Numbered from the stretch's first letter, positions 11,413-22,441 are shown. The stretch: 64,000 bases of DNA from Canna indica (GCA_034359265.1 CP136897.1:30677501-30741500), one strand, 5' to 3'. Notes: generated from the sequence alone by a model not told the origin. Translations and numbers: made by a program.

Positions 11413-11781
11413 GTCATGCACTTCTGATCGTCGGCTAATATGGGTGAGCGTCCGAGGGACAGCTCGGGGTCATTTTCTTCGTCTCTTCGCGCGCCTTTCA
11501 GCGCCACGTGAAAAGCTGAAATCAGACAATAATGCACGGAGTTACGCCCGTTTTAAACGAAAAATAATAACTGAAATGTTATTTTTCTTATTTATTTACA
11601 AATTTTAATTTTTCGGGTTAGTTGGTCGATCGAGCCGGCCGTAGAGGTTGCGGCAGGCACCGCGCGGGCGATCGACAGCCAAGATTTACGGCGACGACGT
11701 CGTCCGTCCTTAATGTTTCGTTAGAAAGATTGGTAAAAAAAATGAACTCGTCGTGAAATCAAATAGGTAGTAAAAAAAAAA

Positions 11782-11888
11782 GGTACAACACGAGGACTTC
11801 CAGGGGGTCACCCATCCTAGTACTACTCTCGCCCAAGCACGCTTAACTTCAAAGTTCTGATGGGATCCGGTGCGTTAGTGCTGGTATG
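11782..11888 (-). pseudogene. 5S rRNA copy 27, decapitated (type A)
   Basis: 107 nt: cut at ATG and joined to ttatttttctta, plus one base lost at cttccaggggg. Starts ggtac; cttcaaag. Confidence 0.92.
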
Positions 11889-12090
11889 TTATTTTTCTTA
11901 TTTTTTTACAAATTTAAATTTTTCGGGTCGGTTGGTCGATCGAGCCGGCCGTAGAGGTTGCGGCGGGCCTAGCGCAAGCGATCGACAGCCAAATTTTATG
12001 TCGACGACGTCGTTCGTCCTTAACGTTTGGTTAGAAAGATTGGTAAAAAAAATGATCTCGTCGTGCAATCACATAGGTAGTAAAAAAATA

Positions 12091-12207
12091 AGTGCAACAC
12101 GAGGACTTCCCAGGGGGTAACCCATCCTAGTACTACTCTCGCCCAAGCACGCTTAACTTCGGAGTTCTGATGGTATCCGGTGCGTTAGTGCTGTTATGAT
12201 CGCACCC
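12091..12207 (-). rRNA. 5S rRNA: 5S rRNA copy 28, upstream promoter deleted
   Basis: 117 nt with C117T, gggggtaaccc, BamHI lost (ggtatcc) and C14A. About 22 bp of 5' flank is missing, so the TATA-like element is displaced. Related to copy 20. Confidence 0.92.
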
Positions 12208-12217
12208 GTCATAAGGG
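12208..12217 (-). promoter_or_regulatory. Promoter deletion upstream of copy 28
   Basis: After the gene start the flank reads gtcataagggtgag in place of gtcatgcacttctg...ctaataagggtgag. About 22 bp are gone, so the TATA-like block no longer sits near -28. The copy is probably weak or silent. Confidence 0.7.
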
Positions 12218-12553
12218 TGAGCGTCCGAGGGATAGCTCGGGGTCATTTTCTTCGTCTCTTCGCGCGCCTTTCAGCCCCACGTGAAAAGCTGAAATCAGAC
12301 AATAATGCACGGAGTTACGCCCGTTTTAAAAGAAAAATAATAATTGAAATGTTATTTTTCTTATTTATTTACAAATTTTAATTTTTCGGGTCGGTTGGTC
12401 GATAGAGCCGGCCGTAGAGGTTGCGGCGGGCCCCGTGCGGGCGATCGACAACCAAATTTTATGGCGACGACGTCGTCCGTCCTTAACGTTTGGTTAGAAA
12501 GATTGGTAAAAAAAATGATGTCGTCGTGCAATCAAATAGGTAGTAAAAAAAAA

Positions 12554-12659
12554 GGTGCAACGAGGACTTCCCAGGGGGTCACCCATCCTAGTACTACTCT
12601 CGCCCAAGCATGCTTAACTTCGGAGTTCTGGTGGGATCCGGTGCGTTAGTGCTAGTATG
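12554..12659 (-). pseudogene. 5S rRNA copy 29, decapitated (type B)
   Basis: 106 nt: 2-nt loss near the 3' end (gcaacgagg) and cut at ATG joined to gcgacgacgtcat. Counterpart of copy 21 at 2999 bp. Confidence 0.92.
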
Positions 12660-12748
12660 GCGACGACGTCATCCGTCCTTAATGTTTGGTTAGAAAGATT
12701 GATAAAAAAATGATCTCGTCGTGCAATCAAATACGTAGTAAAAAAAAA

Positions 12749-12865
12749 GGTGCAACACGAGGACTCTCCAGGCGGTCACCCATCCTAGTACTACTCTCTC
12801 CCAAGCACGCTTAACTTCGGAGTTCTGAAGGGATCCGGTGCGTTAGTGCTGGTATGATCGAACCC
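12749..12865 (-). rRNA. 5S rRNA: 5S rRNA, copy 30
   Basis: 117 nt. Left part like copy 22 (gactctccaggcgg); right part and flank like copy 18 (gaagggatcc, ataaggttttg). RNA starts GGGTTCG. Confidence 0.92.
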
Positions 12866-13233
12866 GTCATGCACTTCTGATCGTCGGCTAATAAGGTTTT
12901 GCGTCCGAGGGACAGCTCGGGGTCGTTTTCTTCGTCTCTTTGCGCGCCTTTCAGCGCCACGTGAAAAATTGAAATCGGACAATATTGCACGGAGTTACGA
13001 CCGTTTTAAACGAAAAATAATAATTGAAATGTTATTTTTCTTATTTATTTACAAATTTTAATTTTTCGCGTCGGTTGGTCGATCGAGCCGGCCGTAGAGG
13101 TTGCGGCGGGCCCCGCGCGGGCGATCGACAGCCAAATTTTATGGCGACGACGTCGTCCGTCCTTAATGTTTGGTTAGAAAGATTGGTAAAAAAAATGATC
13201 TCGTCGTGCAATCAAATAGGTAGTAAAAAAACA

Positions 13234-13350
13234 AGTGCAACAAGAGTACTTCCCTGGGGGTCACCCATCCTAGTAGTACTCTCGCCCAACCACGCTTAAC
13301 TTCGGAGTTCTAATGGGATCCGGTGCGTTACTGCTGTTATGATTCCACCC
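13234..13350 (-). rRNA. 5S rRNA: 5S rRNA, copy 31
   Basis: 117 nt, close to copy 23 (tagtagtac, ctgctgttatgattcc) with extra changes acaagag, cccaaccac and tctaatggg. Confidence 0.92.
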
Positions 13351-13718
13351 GTCATGCACTTCTGATCGTCGGCTAATAAGGGTGAGCGACCGAGGGACAG
13401 CTCGGGGTCATTTTCTTCGTCTCTTCGCGCGCCTTTCAGCGCCACGTGAAAAATTGAAATCGGACAATAATGCACGGAGTTACGACCGTTTTAAACGAAA
13501 AATAATAATTGAAATGTTATTTTTCTTATTTATTTACAAATTTTAATTTTTCGCGTCGGTTGGTCGATCGAGCCGGCCGTAGAGGTTGCGGCGGGCCCCG
13601 CACGGGCGATCGACAGCCAAATTTTATGGCGACGACGTCGTCCGTCCTTAACGTTTCGTTAGAAAGATTGGTAAAAAAAATGATCTCGTTGTGCAATCAA
13701 ATAGGTAGTAAAAAAAAG

Positions 13719-13763
13719 GGTGCAACACGAGGACTTCCCTAGGGGTCACCCATCCTAGTACTA
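13719..13763 (-). pseudogene. 5S rRNA copy 32, 45-nt partial duplicate
   Basis: Holds only the 3' third of the gene (nt 73-117 in RNA sense) and then restarts at aataggtagtaaaa, followed by copy 33. A 64-bp tandem duplication of gene 3' end plus T run. Confidence 0.93.
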
Positions 13764-13782
13764 AATAGGTAGTAAAAAAAAG

Positions 13783-13899
13783 GGTGCAACACGAGGACTT
13801 CCCTAGGGGTCACCCATCCTAGTACTACTCTCGCCCAAGCACGCTTAACTTCGAAGTTCTTATGGGATCCGGTGCGTTAGTGCTGGTATGATCGCACCC
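13783..13899 (-). rRNA. 5S rRNA: 5S rRNA, copy 33
   Basis: 117 nt with ccctagggg and cttcgaagttcttatggg. Complete copy of the duplicated pair with copy 32; 5' flank taatatggg as in copy 26. Confidence 0.94.
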
Positions 13900-14268
13900 G
13901 TCATGCACTTCTGATCGTCGGCTAATATGGGTGAGCGTCCGAGGGACAGCTCGGGGTCATTTTCTTCGTCTCTTCGCGCGCCTTTCAGCGCCATTTGAAA
14001 AGCTGAAATCGGACAATAATGCACGGAGTTACGCCCGTTTTAAACGAAAAATAATAACTGAAATGTTATTTTTCTTATTTATTTACAAATTTTAATTTTT
14101 CGGGTTAGTTGGTCGATCGAGCCGGCCGTAGAGGTTGCGGCGGGCCCCGCGCGGGCGATCGACAGCCAAGATTTACGGCGACGACGTCGTCCGTCCTTAA
14201 TGTTTCGTTAGAAAGATTGGTAAAAAAAATGAACTCGTCGTGAAATCAAATAGGTAGTAAAAAAAAAA

Positions 14269-14384
14269 GGTACAACACGAGGACTTCCAGGGGGTCACCC
14301 ATCCTAGTACTACTCTCGCCCAAGCACGCTTAACTTCGGAGTTCTCATGGGATCTGATGCGTTAGTGCTGGTATAATCGCAACC
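14269..14384 (-). rRNA. 5S rRNA: 5S rRNA, copy 34 (116 nt)
   Basis: One base lost (cttccaggggg), C114T, gttctcatgggatctgatgc (BamHI lost) and gtataatcgcaacc at the 5' end. Confidence 0.9.
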
Positions 14385-14754
14385 GTTATGCACTTCTGAT
14401 CGTCGGCTAATAAGGGTGAGCGTCTGAGGGATAGCTCGGGGTCATTTTCTTCGTCTCTTCGCGCGCCTTTTAGCGCCACGTGAAAAGCTGAAATCGGACA
14501 ATAATGCACGGAGTTACGCCCGTTTTAAACGAAAAATAATAATTGAAATGTTATTTTTCTTATTTATTTACAAATTTTAATTTTTCGGGTCGGTTGGTCG
14601 ATCGAGACGGCCGTAGAGGTTGCGGCGGGCCCCGCGCGGGCGATCGACAGCCAAGATTTATGGCAACGACGTCGTCCGTCCTTAACGTTTGGTTAGAAAG
14701 ATTGGTAAAAAAAATGATCTCGCCGTGAAATCAAATAGGTAGTAAAAAAAAAAA

Positions 14755-14862
14755 GGTACAAAACGAGGACTTCCCAGGGGGTCACCCATCCTAGAACTAC
14801 TCTCGCCCAAGCACGCTTAACTTCGGAGTTCTGATGGGATCCGTTGCGTTAGTGCTGGTATG
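14755..14862 (-). pseudogene. 5S rRNA copy 35, decapitated (type A)
   Basis: 108 nt, cut at ATG and joined to ttatttttctta. Also ggtacaaaacg, tagaactac and atccgttgcg. Confidence 0.92.
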
Positions 14863-15064
14863 TTATTTTTCTTATTTTTTTACAAATTTTAATTTTTCGG
14901 GACGGTTGGTCGATCGAGCCGGCAGTAGAGGTTGCGGCCGGCCTAGCGCAGGCGATCGACAGCCAAGATTTATGACGACGACGTCGTCCGTCCTTAACGT
15001 TTGGTTAGAAAGATTGGTAAAAAAAATGTTCTCGTCGTGCAATCAAATAGGTAGTAAAAAAAAA

Positions 15065-15181
15065 GGTACAACGCGAGGACTTCCCAAGGGGTCACCCATC
15101 CAAGTACTACTCTCGCCCAAGCACCCTTAACTTCGGAGTTCTGATGGGATCCGGTGCGTTAGTGCTGGTATTATCACACCC
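15065..15181 (-). rRNA. 5S rRNA: 5S rRNA, copy 36
   Basis: 117 nt with C114T, T109C, C95T, atccaagtac, C57G and a changed 5' part (gtattatcacaccc). Confidence 0.93.
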
Positions 15182-15549
15182 GATATGCACTTCTGATCGT
15201 CGGCTAATAAGGGTGAGCGTCTGAGGGAGAGTTCGGGGTCATTTTCTTCGTCTCTTTGCGCGCCTTTCAGCGCCACGTGAAAAGCTGAAATCGGACAATA
15301 ATGCACGGAGTTACGCCCGTTTTAAACGAAAAATAATAATTGAAACGTTATTTTTCTTATTTATTTACAAATTTTAATTTTTCGGGTTGGTTGGTCGATC
15401 GAGCCGGCCGTAGAAGTTGCAGCGGGCCCCGCGCGGGCGATCGACAGCCAAGATTTATGGCGACGACGTCGTCCGTCCTTAAGTTTTGGTTAGAAAGATC
15501 AGTAAAAAAAATGATCTCGTCGTGCAATCAAATAGGTAGTAAAAGAAAA

Positions 15550-15666
15550 GGTGCAACACGAGAACTTCCCACGGGGTCACCCATCCTAGTACTACTCTCG
15601 CCCAAACACGCTTAACTTCGGAGTTCTGATGGGATCCGGTGCGTTAGTGGTGGTATGATCGCACCC
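15550..15666 (-). rRNA. 5S rRNA: 5S rRNA, copy 37
   Basis: 117 nt with gagaac, C95G, ccaaacacg and G17C. T run split (aaaagaaaa). Confidence 0.94.
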
Positions 15667-16034
15667 GTCATGCACTTCTTATCGTCGGCTAATAAGGGTG
15701 AGCGTCCGAGGGACAGCTCGGGGTCATTTTCTTCGTCTCTTCACGCGCCTTTCAGCGCAACGTGAAAAGCTGAAATCGGACAATAATGCACGGAGTTACG
15801 CCCGTTTTAAACGAAAAATAATAATTGAAATGTTATTTTTCTTATTTATTTTCAAATTTTAATTTTTCGTGTCGGTTGGTCGATCGAGCCGGCCGTAGAG
15901 GTTGCGGCGGGCCCCGCGCGGGCGATCGACAGCCAAGATTTATGGCGACGACGTCGTCCGTCCTTAACGTTTGGTTAGAAATATTGGTAAAAAAAATGAT
16001 CTCGTCGTGCAATCAAATAGGTAGTAAAAAAACA

Positions 16035-16150
16035 AGTGCAACACGAGGACTTCCAGGGGGTCACCCATCCTAGTACTACTCTCGCCCAAGCACGCTTAAC
16101 TTCGGAGTTCTGATGGGATCTAGTGCATTAGTGCTGGTATGATCGCACCC
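16035..16150 (-). rRNA. 5S rRNA: 5S rRNA, copy 38 (116 nt)
   Basis: One base lost at cttccaggggg; C117T; gatctagtgcattag (BamHI lost, C24T). Confidence 0.92.
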
Positions 16151-16519
16151 GTCATGCAGTTCTGATCGTCGGCTAATAAGGGTGAGCGTCCGAGGGACAG
16201 CTCGGGGTCATTTTCTTCGTCTCTTCGCGCGCCTTTCAGCGCCACGTGAAAAGCTGAAATCGGACAATAATGCACGGAGTTACGCCCGTTTTAAACGAAA
16301 AATAATAATTGAAATGTTATTTTTCTTATTTATTTACCAATTTTAATTTTTCGGGTCGGTTGGTCGATCGAGCCGTCCGTAGCGGTTGCGGCGGGCCCCG
16401 CGCGGGCGATCGACAGCCAAATTTTATGTCGACGACGTCGTCCGTCCTTAACGTTTGGTTAGAAAGATTGGTAAAAAAAATGATCTCGTCGTGCAATCAA
16501 ATAGGTAGTAAAAAAAAAA

Positions 16520-16636
16520 GGTGCAACACGAGGACTTCCCAGGGGGTCACCCATCCTAGTACTACTGTCGCCCAAGCACGCTTAACTTCGGAGTTCTGAT
16601 GGGATCTGATGCGTTAGTGCTGGTATGATCGCAACC
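16520..16636 (-). rRNA. 5S rRNA: 5S rRNA, copy 39
   Basis: 117 nt with actgtcgccc, gatctgatgcg (BamHI lost) and G3T. First unit of the tgtcgacgacg spacer type that dominates up to about 55 kb. Confidence 0.95.
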
Positions 16637-17004
16637 GTTTTGCACTTCTGATCGTCGGCTAATACGGGTGAGCGTCCGAGGGATAGCTCGAGGTCATTTT
16701 CTTCGTCTCTTCGCGCGCCTTTTAGCGCCACGTGAAAAGCTAAAATCGGACAATAATGCACGGAGTTACGCCCGTTTTAAATGAAAAATAATAATTGAAA
16801 TGTTATTTTTCTTATTTATTTACAAATTTTAATTTTTCGGGTCGGTTGGTCGATCAAGCCGGACGTAGAGGTTGCGGCGGGCCCCGCGCGGGCGATCGAC
16901 AGCCAAATTTTATGTCGACGACGTCGTCCGTCCTTAAGGTTTGGTTAGAAAGATTGGTAAAAAAAATGATCTCGTCGTGCAATCAATTAGGTAGTATAAA
17001 AAAA

Positions 17005-17121
17005 GGTGCAACACGAGGACTTCCTAGGGGGTCACCCATCCTAGTACTACTCTCGCCCAAGCACACTTAACTTCGGAGTTCTGATGGGATTCGGTGCGTT
17101 AGTGCTGGTATGATCGCACCC
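17005..17121 (-). rRNA. 5S rRNA: 5S rRNA, copy 40
   Basis: 117 nt with G97A, gcacactta in the A box and gggattcgg (BamHI lost). Confidence 0.95.
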
Positions 17122-17489
17122 ATCATGCACTTCTGATCGTCGGCTAATAAGGGTGAGCGTCCGAGGGATAGCTCGGGGTCATTTTCTTCGTCTCTTCGCG
17201 CGCCTTTTAGCGCCACGTGAAAAGATGAAATCGGACAATAATGCATGGAGTTACGCCCGTTTTAAACAAAAAATAATAATTGAAATGTTATTTTTCTTAT
17301 TTATTTACAAATTTTAATTTTTTGGGTCGGTTGGTCGATCGAGACGGCCGTAGAGGTTGCGGCGGGCCCCGCGCGGGCGATCGATAGTCAAATTTTATGT
17401 CGACGACATCGTCCGTCCTTAACGTTTGGTTAGAAAGATTGGTAAAAAAAATGATCTCGTCGTGCAATCAAATAGGTAGTAAAAAAAAA

Positions 17490-17606
17490 GGTGCAACAAG
17501 AGGACTTCCTAGGGGGTCACCCATCCTAGTACTACTGTCGCCCAAGCACGCTTAACTTCGGAGTTCTGAAGGGATCTGGTGCGTTAGTGCTGGTATGATC
17601 GCACCC
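17490..17606 (-). rRNA. 5S rRNA: 5S rRNA, copy 41
   Basis: 117 nt with acaagagg, G97A, actgtcgccc and gaagggatctgg. Confidence 0.94.
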
Positions 17607-17974
17607 ATCATGCACTTCTGATCGTCGGCTAATAAGGGTGAGCATCCGAGGGATAGCTCGGCGTCATTTTCTTCGTCTCTTCGCGCGCCTTTTAGCGCCA
17701 CGTGAAAAGCTGAAATCGGACAATAATGCACGGAGTTACGCCCGTTTTAAACGAAAAATAATAATTGAAATGTTATTTTTCTTATTTATTTACAAATTTT
17801 AATTTTTCGGGTCGGTTGGTCGATCGAGCCGGACGTAGAGGTTGCGGCGGGCCCCGCGCGGGCGATCGACAGCCAAATTTTATTTCGACGACATCGTCCG
17901 TCCTTAACGTTTGGTTAGAAAGATTGGTAAAAAAAATGATCTCGTCGTGCAATCAAATAGGTAGTAAAAAAAAA

Positions 17975-18091
17975 GCTGCAACACGAGGACTTCCCAGGGG
18001 TTCACCCATCCTAGTACTACTCTCGCCCAAGCACGCTTAACTTCGGAATTTTGATGGGATCCGGTGCGTTAGTGCTGATATGATCGCACCC
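17975..18091 (-). rRNA. 5S rRNA: 5S rRNA, copy 42
   Basis: 117 nt with gctgcaac at the 3' end (helix I mismatch), aggggttcaccc, cttcggaattttg and ctgatatg. Confidence 0.93.
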
Positions 18092-18459
18092 GTCATGCAC
18101 TTCTGATCGTCGGCTAATAAGGGTGAGCGTCCGAGCGATAGCTCGGGGTCATTTTCTTCGTCTCTTCGCGCGCCTTTTAGCGCCACGTGAAAAGCTGAAA
18201 TCGGACAATAATGCACGAAGTTACGCCGGTTTTAAACGAAAAATAATAATTGAAATATTATTTTTCTTATTTATTTACAAATTTTAATTTTTCGGGTCGG
18301 TTGGTCGATCGAGCCGGCCGAGGAGGTTGCGGCGGGAACCGCGCGGGCGATCGACAGCCAAATTTTAAGTCGACGACGTCGTCCGTCCTTAACGTTTGGT
18401 TAGAAAGATTGGTAAAAAAAATGATCTCGTCGTGCAATCAAATAGGTAGTAAAAAAAAA

Positions 18460-18573
18460 GGTGCAACACGAGGACTTCCCGGGTCACCCATCCTAGTACT
18501 ACTCTCGCCCAAGCACGCTTAACTTCGGAGTTCTGATGGAATCCGATGCGTTAGTGCTGGTATGATCACACCC
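18460..18573 (-). rRNA. 5S rRNA: 5S rRNA, copy 43 (114 nt, loop D deletion)
   Basis: Three bases lost in the C box/loop D (cttcccgggtcaccc), ggaatccgatgcg (BamHI lost), gatcacaccc. Shares the deletion with copy 44. Confidence 0.9.
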
Positions 18574-18941
18574 GTCATGCACTTCTGATCGTCGGCTAAT
18601 AAGGGTGAGCGTCCGAGGGATAGCTCGGGGTCATTTTCTTCGTCTCTTCGCACGCCTTTTAGCGCCACGTGAAAAGATGAAATCGGACAATAATGCACGG
18701 AGTTACGCCCGTTCTAAATGAAAAATAATAATTGAAATGTTATTTTTCTTATTTATTTAAAAATTTTAATTTTTCGGGTCGGTTGGTCGATCGAGCCGGC
18801 CGTAGAGGTTGCGGCGGGCCCCGCTCGGGCGATCGACAGCCAAATCTTATGTCGACGACGTCGTCCGTCCTTAACGTTTGGTTAGAAAGATTGGTAAAAA
18901 AAATGATCTCGTCGTGCAATCAAATAGGTAGTAAAAAAAAA

Positions 18942-19055
18942 GGTGCAACACGAGGACTTCCCGGGTCACCCATCCTAGTACTACTCTCGCCCAAGCACGC
19001 TTAACTTCGGAGTTCTGATGGAATCCGGTGCGTTAGTGCTGGTATGATCACACCC
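18942..19055 (-). rRNA. 5S rRNA: 5S rRNA, copy 44 (114 nt, loop D deletion)
   Basis: Same 3-base deletion and gatcacaccc as copy 43; ggaatccgg. A local amplification of one defective form. Confidence 0.9.
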
Positions 19056-19423
19056 GTCATGCACTTCTGATCGTCGGCTAATAAGGGTGAGCGTCCGAGG
19101 GATAGCTCGGGGTCATTTTCTTCATCTCTTCGCGCGCCTTTTAGCGCCACGTGAAAAGCTGAAATCGGACAATAATGCACGGAGTTACGCCCGTTTTAAA
19201 CGAAAAATAATAATTGAAATGTTATTTTTCTTATTTATTTACAAATTTTAAGTTTTCGGGTCGGTTGGTCGATCGAGCCGGCCGTAGAGGTTACGGCGGG
19301 CCCTGCGCGGGCGATCGACAGCCAAATTTTATGTCGACGACGTCGTCCGTCCTTAACGTTTTGTTAGAAAGATTGGTAAAAATAATGATCTCGTCGTGCA
19401 ATCAAATAGGTAGTAAAAAACAA

Positions 19424-19540
19424 GGTGCAACACGAGGACTTCCCAGGGGGTCACCCATCCTAGTACTACTCTCGCCCAAGCAAGCTTAACTTCGGAGTTC
19501 TGATGGGATCCGGTGCGTTAGTGCTGGTATGATCGCACCC
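19424..19540 (-). rRNA. 5S rRNA: 5S rRNA, copy 45
   Basis: 117 nt, single change G58T in the A box. T run interrupted (aaaaaacaa). Confidence 0.97.
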
Positions 19541-19908
19541 GTCGTGCACTTCTGATCGTCGGCTAATAAGGGTGAGCGTCCGAGGGATAGCTCGGGGTCA
19601 TTTTCTTCGTCCCTTCGCGCGCCTTTTAACGCCACGTGAAAAGATGAAATCGGACAATAATGCACGAAGTTACGCCGGTTTTAAACGAAAAATAATAATT
19701 GAAATATTATTTTTCTTATTTATTTACAAATTTTAATTTTTCGGGTCGGTTGGTCGATCGAGCCGGCCGTAGAGCTTGCGGCGGGCCCCGCGCGGGCGAT
19801 CGAGAGCCAAATTTTATGTCGACGACGTCGTCCGTCCTTAACGTTTGGTTAGAAAGATTGGTAAAAAAAATGATCTCGTCGTGCAATCAAATAGGTAGTA
19901 AAAAAAAA

Positions 19909-20025
19909 GGTGCAACACGAGGACTTCCCAGGGCGTCACCCATCCTATTAGTACTCTCGCCCAAGCACGCTTAACTTCGGAGTTTTGATGGGATCCGGTG
20001 CGTTAGTGCTGGTATGATCGCACCC
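19909..20025 (-). rRNA. 5S rRNA: 5S rRNA, copy 46
   Basis: 117 nt with cagggcgtca, cctattagtac and agttttgatgg. Confidence 0.95.
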
Positions 20026-20391
20026 GTCGTGCACTTCTGATCGTCGGCTAATAAGGGTGAGCGTCCGAGGGATAGCTCGGGGTCATTTTCTTCGTCTCTT
20101 CGCGCGCCTTTTTGCGCCACGTGAAAAGCTGAAATCGGAAAATAATGCACGGAGTTACGCCCGTTTTAAACGAAAAATAACAATTGAAATGTTATTTTTC
20201 TTACTTATTTACAAATTTTTATTTTTCGGGTCAGTTGGTCGATCGAGCCGGCCGTAGAGTTTGCGGCGGGCCCCGCGCGGGCGATCGATAGCCAAATTTT
20301 ATGTCGACGACGTCGTCCGTCCTTCACGTTTGGTTTGAAAGATTTGTAAAAAATGATCTCGTCGTGCAATCAAATAGGTAGTAAAAAAAAA

Positions 20392-20507
20392 GGTGCAACA
20401 CGAGGACTTCCCAGGTGTCACCCATCCTAGTACTACTCTCGCCCAAGCACGCTTAACTTCGGAGTTTTGATGGGATCCGGTGCGTTAGTGCTGGTATGAT
20501 CGCACCC
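20392..20507 (-). rRNA. 5S rRNA: 5S rRNA, copy 47 (116 nt)
   Basis: One base shorter in loop D (caggtgtca) and agttttgatgg. Confidence 0.94.
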
Positions 20508-20872
20508 GTCGTGCACTTCTGATCGTCGACTAATAAGGGTGAGCGTCCGAGGGATAGCCCGGGGTCATTTTCTTCGTCTCTTCGCGCCTTTTAGCGCCAC
20601 GTGAAAAGCTCAAATCGGACAATAATGCACGGAGTTACGCCCGTTTTAAACAAAAATAATAATTGAAATGTTATTTTTCTTATTTATTTACAAATTTTAA
20701 TTTTTTGGGTCGGTTGGTCGATCGAGCCGGCCGTAGAGGTTGCGGCTGGCCCCGCGCGGTCGATCGACAGCGAAATTTTATGTCGACGACGTCGTCCGTC
20801 CTTAACGTTTGGTTAGAAAGATTAGTAAAAAAAATGATCTCGTCGTGCAATCAAATAGTTAGTAAAAAAAAA

Positions 20873-20989
20873 GATGCAACACGAGGACTTCCCAGGGGTT
20901 CACCCGTCCTAGTACTACTCTCGCCCAAGCACGCTTAACTTCGGAGTTCTGATGGGATCCGGTGCGTTAGTGCTGGTATGAAAGCACCC
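20873..20989 (-). rRNA. 5S rRNA: 5S rRNA, copy 48
   Basis: 117 nt, first element of the 967-bp dimer: C116T, aggggttcacc, cacccgtcc and 5' part tatgaaagcaccc. Confidence 0.95.
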
Positions 20990-21357
20990 GTCACGCACTT
21001 CTGATCGTCGGCTAATAAGGGTGAGCGTCCGAGGGATTGCTCGGGGTCATTTTCTTCGTCTCTTCGCGCGCCTTTTAGCGCCACGTGAAAAGATGAAATC
21101 GGACAATAATGCACGAAGTTACGCCCATTTTAAACGAAAAGTAATAATTGAAATGTTATTTTTCTTATTTATTTACAAATTTTAACTTTTCGAGTCGGTT
21201 GGTCGATCGAGCCGGCCGAAGAGGTTGCGGCGGGCCCCGCGCGGGCGATCGAGAGCCAAATTTTATGTCGACGACGTCGTCCGTCCTTAACGTTTGGTTA
21301 GAAAGATTGGTAAAAAAAATGATCTCGTCGTTCAATCAAATAGGTAGTAAAAAAAAA

Positions 21358-21474
21358 GATGCAACACGAGGACTTCCCAGGCGATCACCCATCCTAGTAC
21401 TACTCTCGCCCAAGCACGCTTAACTTCGGAGTTCTGATGGGATCGGGTGCGTTAGTATTGGTATGATCGCAACC
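21358..21474 (-). rRNA. 5S rRNA: 5S rRNA, copy 49
   Basis: 117 nt, second dimer element: C116T, caggcgatca, G30C (BamHI lost), gtattggtatg and G3T. Confidence 0.95.
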
Positions 21475-21839
21475 GTCATGCACTTCTGATCGTCGGCTAA
21501 TAAGGGTGAGCGTCCGAGGGATAGCCCGGGGTCATTTTCTTCGTCTCTTCGCGCCTTTTAGCGCCACGTGAAAAGCTCAAATCGGACAATAATGCACGGA
21601 GTTACGCCCGTTTTAAACAAAAATAATAATTGAAATGTTATTTTTCTTATTTATTTACAAATTTTAATTTTTTGGGTCGGTTGGTCGATCGAGCCGGCCG
21701 TAGAGGTTGCGGCTGGCCCCGCGCGGTCGATCGACAGCGAAATTTTATGTCGACGACGTCGTCCGTCCATAACGTTTGGTTAGAAAGATTAGTAAAAAAA
21801 ATGATCTCGTCGTGCAATCAAATAGGTAGTAAAAAAAAA

Positions 21840-21956
21840 GATGCAACACGAGGACTTCCCAGGGGTTCACCCATCCTAGTACTACTCTCGCCCAAGCACG
21901 CTTAACTTCGGAGTTCTGATGGGATCCGGTGCGTTAGTGCTGGTATGAAAGCACCC
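21840..21956 (-). rRNA. 5S rRNA: 5S rRNA, copy 50
   Basis: 117 nt, as copy 48 but with the majority cacccatcc. Confidence 0.95.
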
Positions 21957-22324
21957 GTCACGCACTTCTGATCGTCGGCTAATAAGGGTGAGCGTCCGAG
22001 GGATTGCTCGGGGTCATTTTCTTCGTCTCTTCGCGCGCCTTTTAGCGCCACGTGAAAAGATGAAATCGGACAATAATGCACGAAGTTACGCCCGTTTTAA
22101 ACGAAAAGTAATAATTGAAATGTTATTTTTCTTATTTATTTACAAATTTTAACTTTTCGAGTCGGTTGGTCGATCGAGCCGGCCGAAGAGGTTGCGGCGG
22201 GCCCCGCGCGGGCGATCGAGAGCCAAATTTTATGTCGACGACGTCGTCCGTCCTTAACGTTTGGTTAGAAAGATTGGTAAAAAAAATGATCTCGTCGTTC
22301 AATCAAATAGGTAGTAAAAAAAAA

Positions 22325-22441
22325 GATGCAACACGAGGACTTCCCAGGCGATCACCCATCCTAGTACTACTCTCGCCCAAGCACGCTTAACTTCGGAGTT
22401 CTGATGGGATCGGGTGCGTTAGTATTGGTATGATCGCAACC
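22325..22441 (-). rRNA. 5S rRNA: 5S rRNA, copy 51
   Basis: 117 nt, same variants as copy 49, 967 bp away. Confidence 0.95.

Larger units (their letters stand above)
9190..13360. repeat. Mosaic block repeated at 2999-bp offset
   Basis: Copies 21, 22 and 23 (9555, 9750, 10235) and 29, 30 and 31 (12554, 12749, 13234) are 2999 bp apart. Copy 30 and its 5' flank resemble copy 22 on the left but copy 18 on the right (ataaggttttg), so it is a recombinant. Confidence 0.75.

Noticed and set aside
16000..16200. 5S-derived SINE (SINE3 type) or Cassandra retroelement, both of which contain 5S-like sequence.
   Set aside because: Copies are in strict tandem with a common spacer; no tail, target-site duplication, primer-binding site or long terminal repeat is visible.
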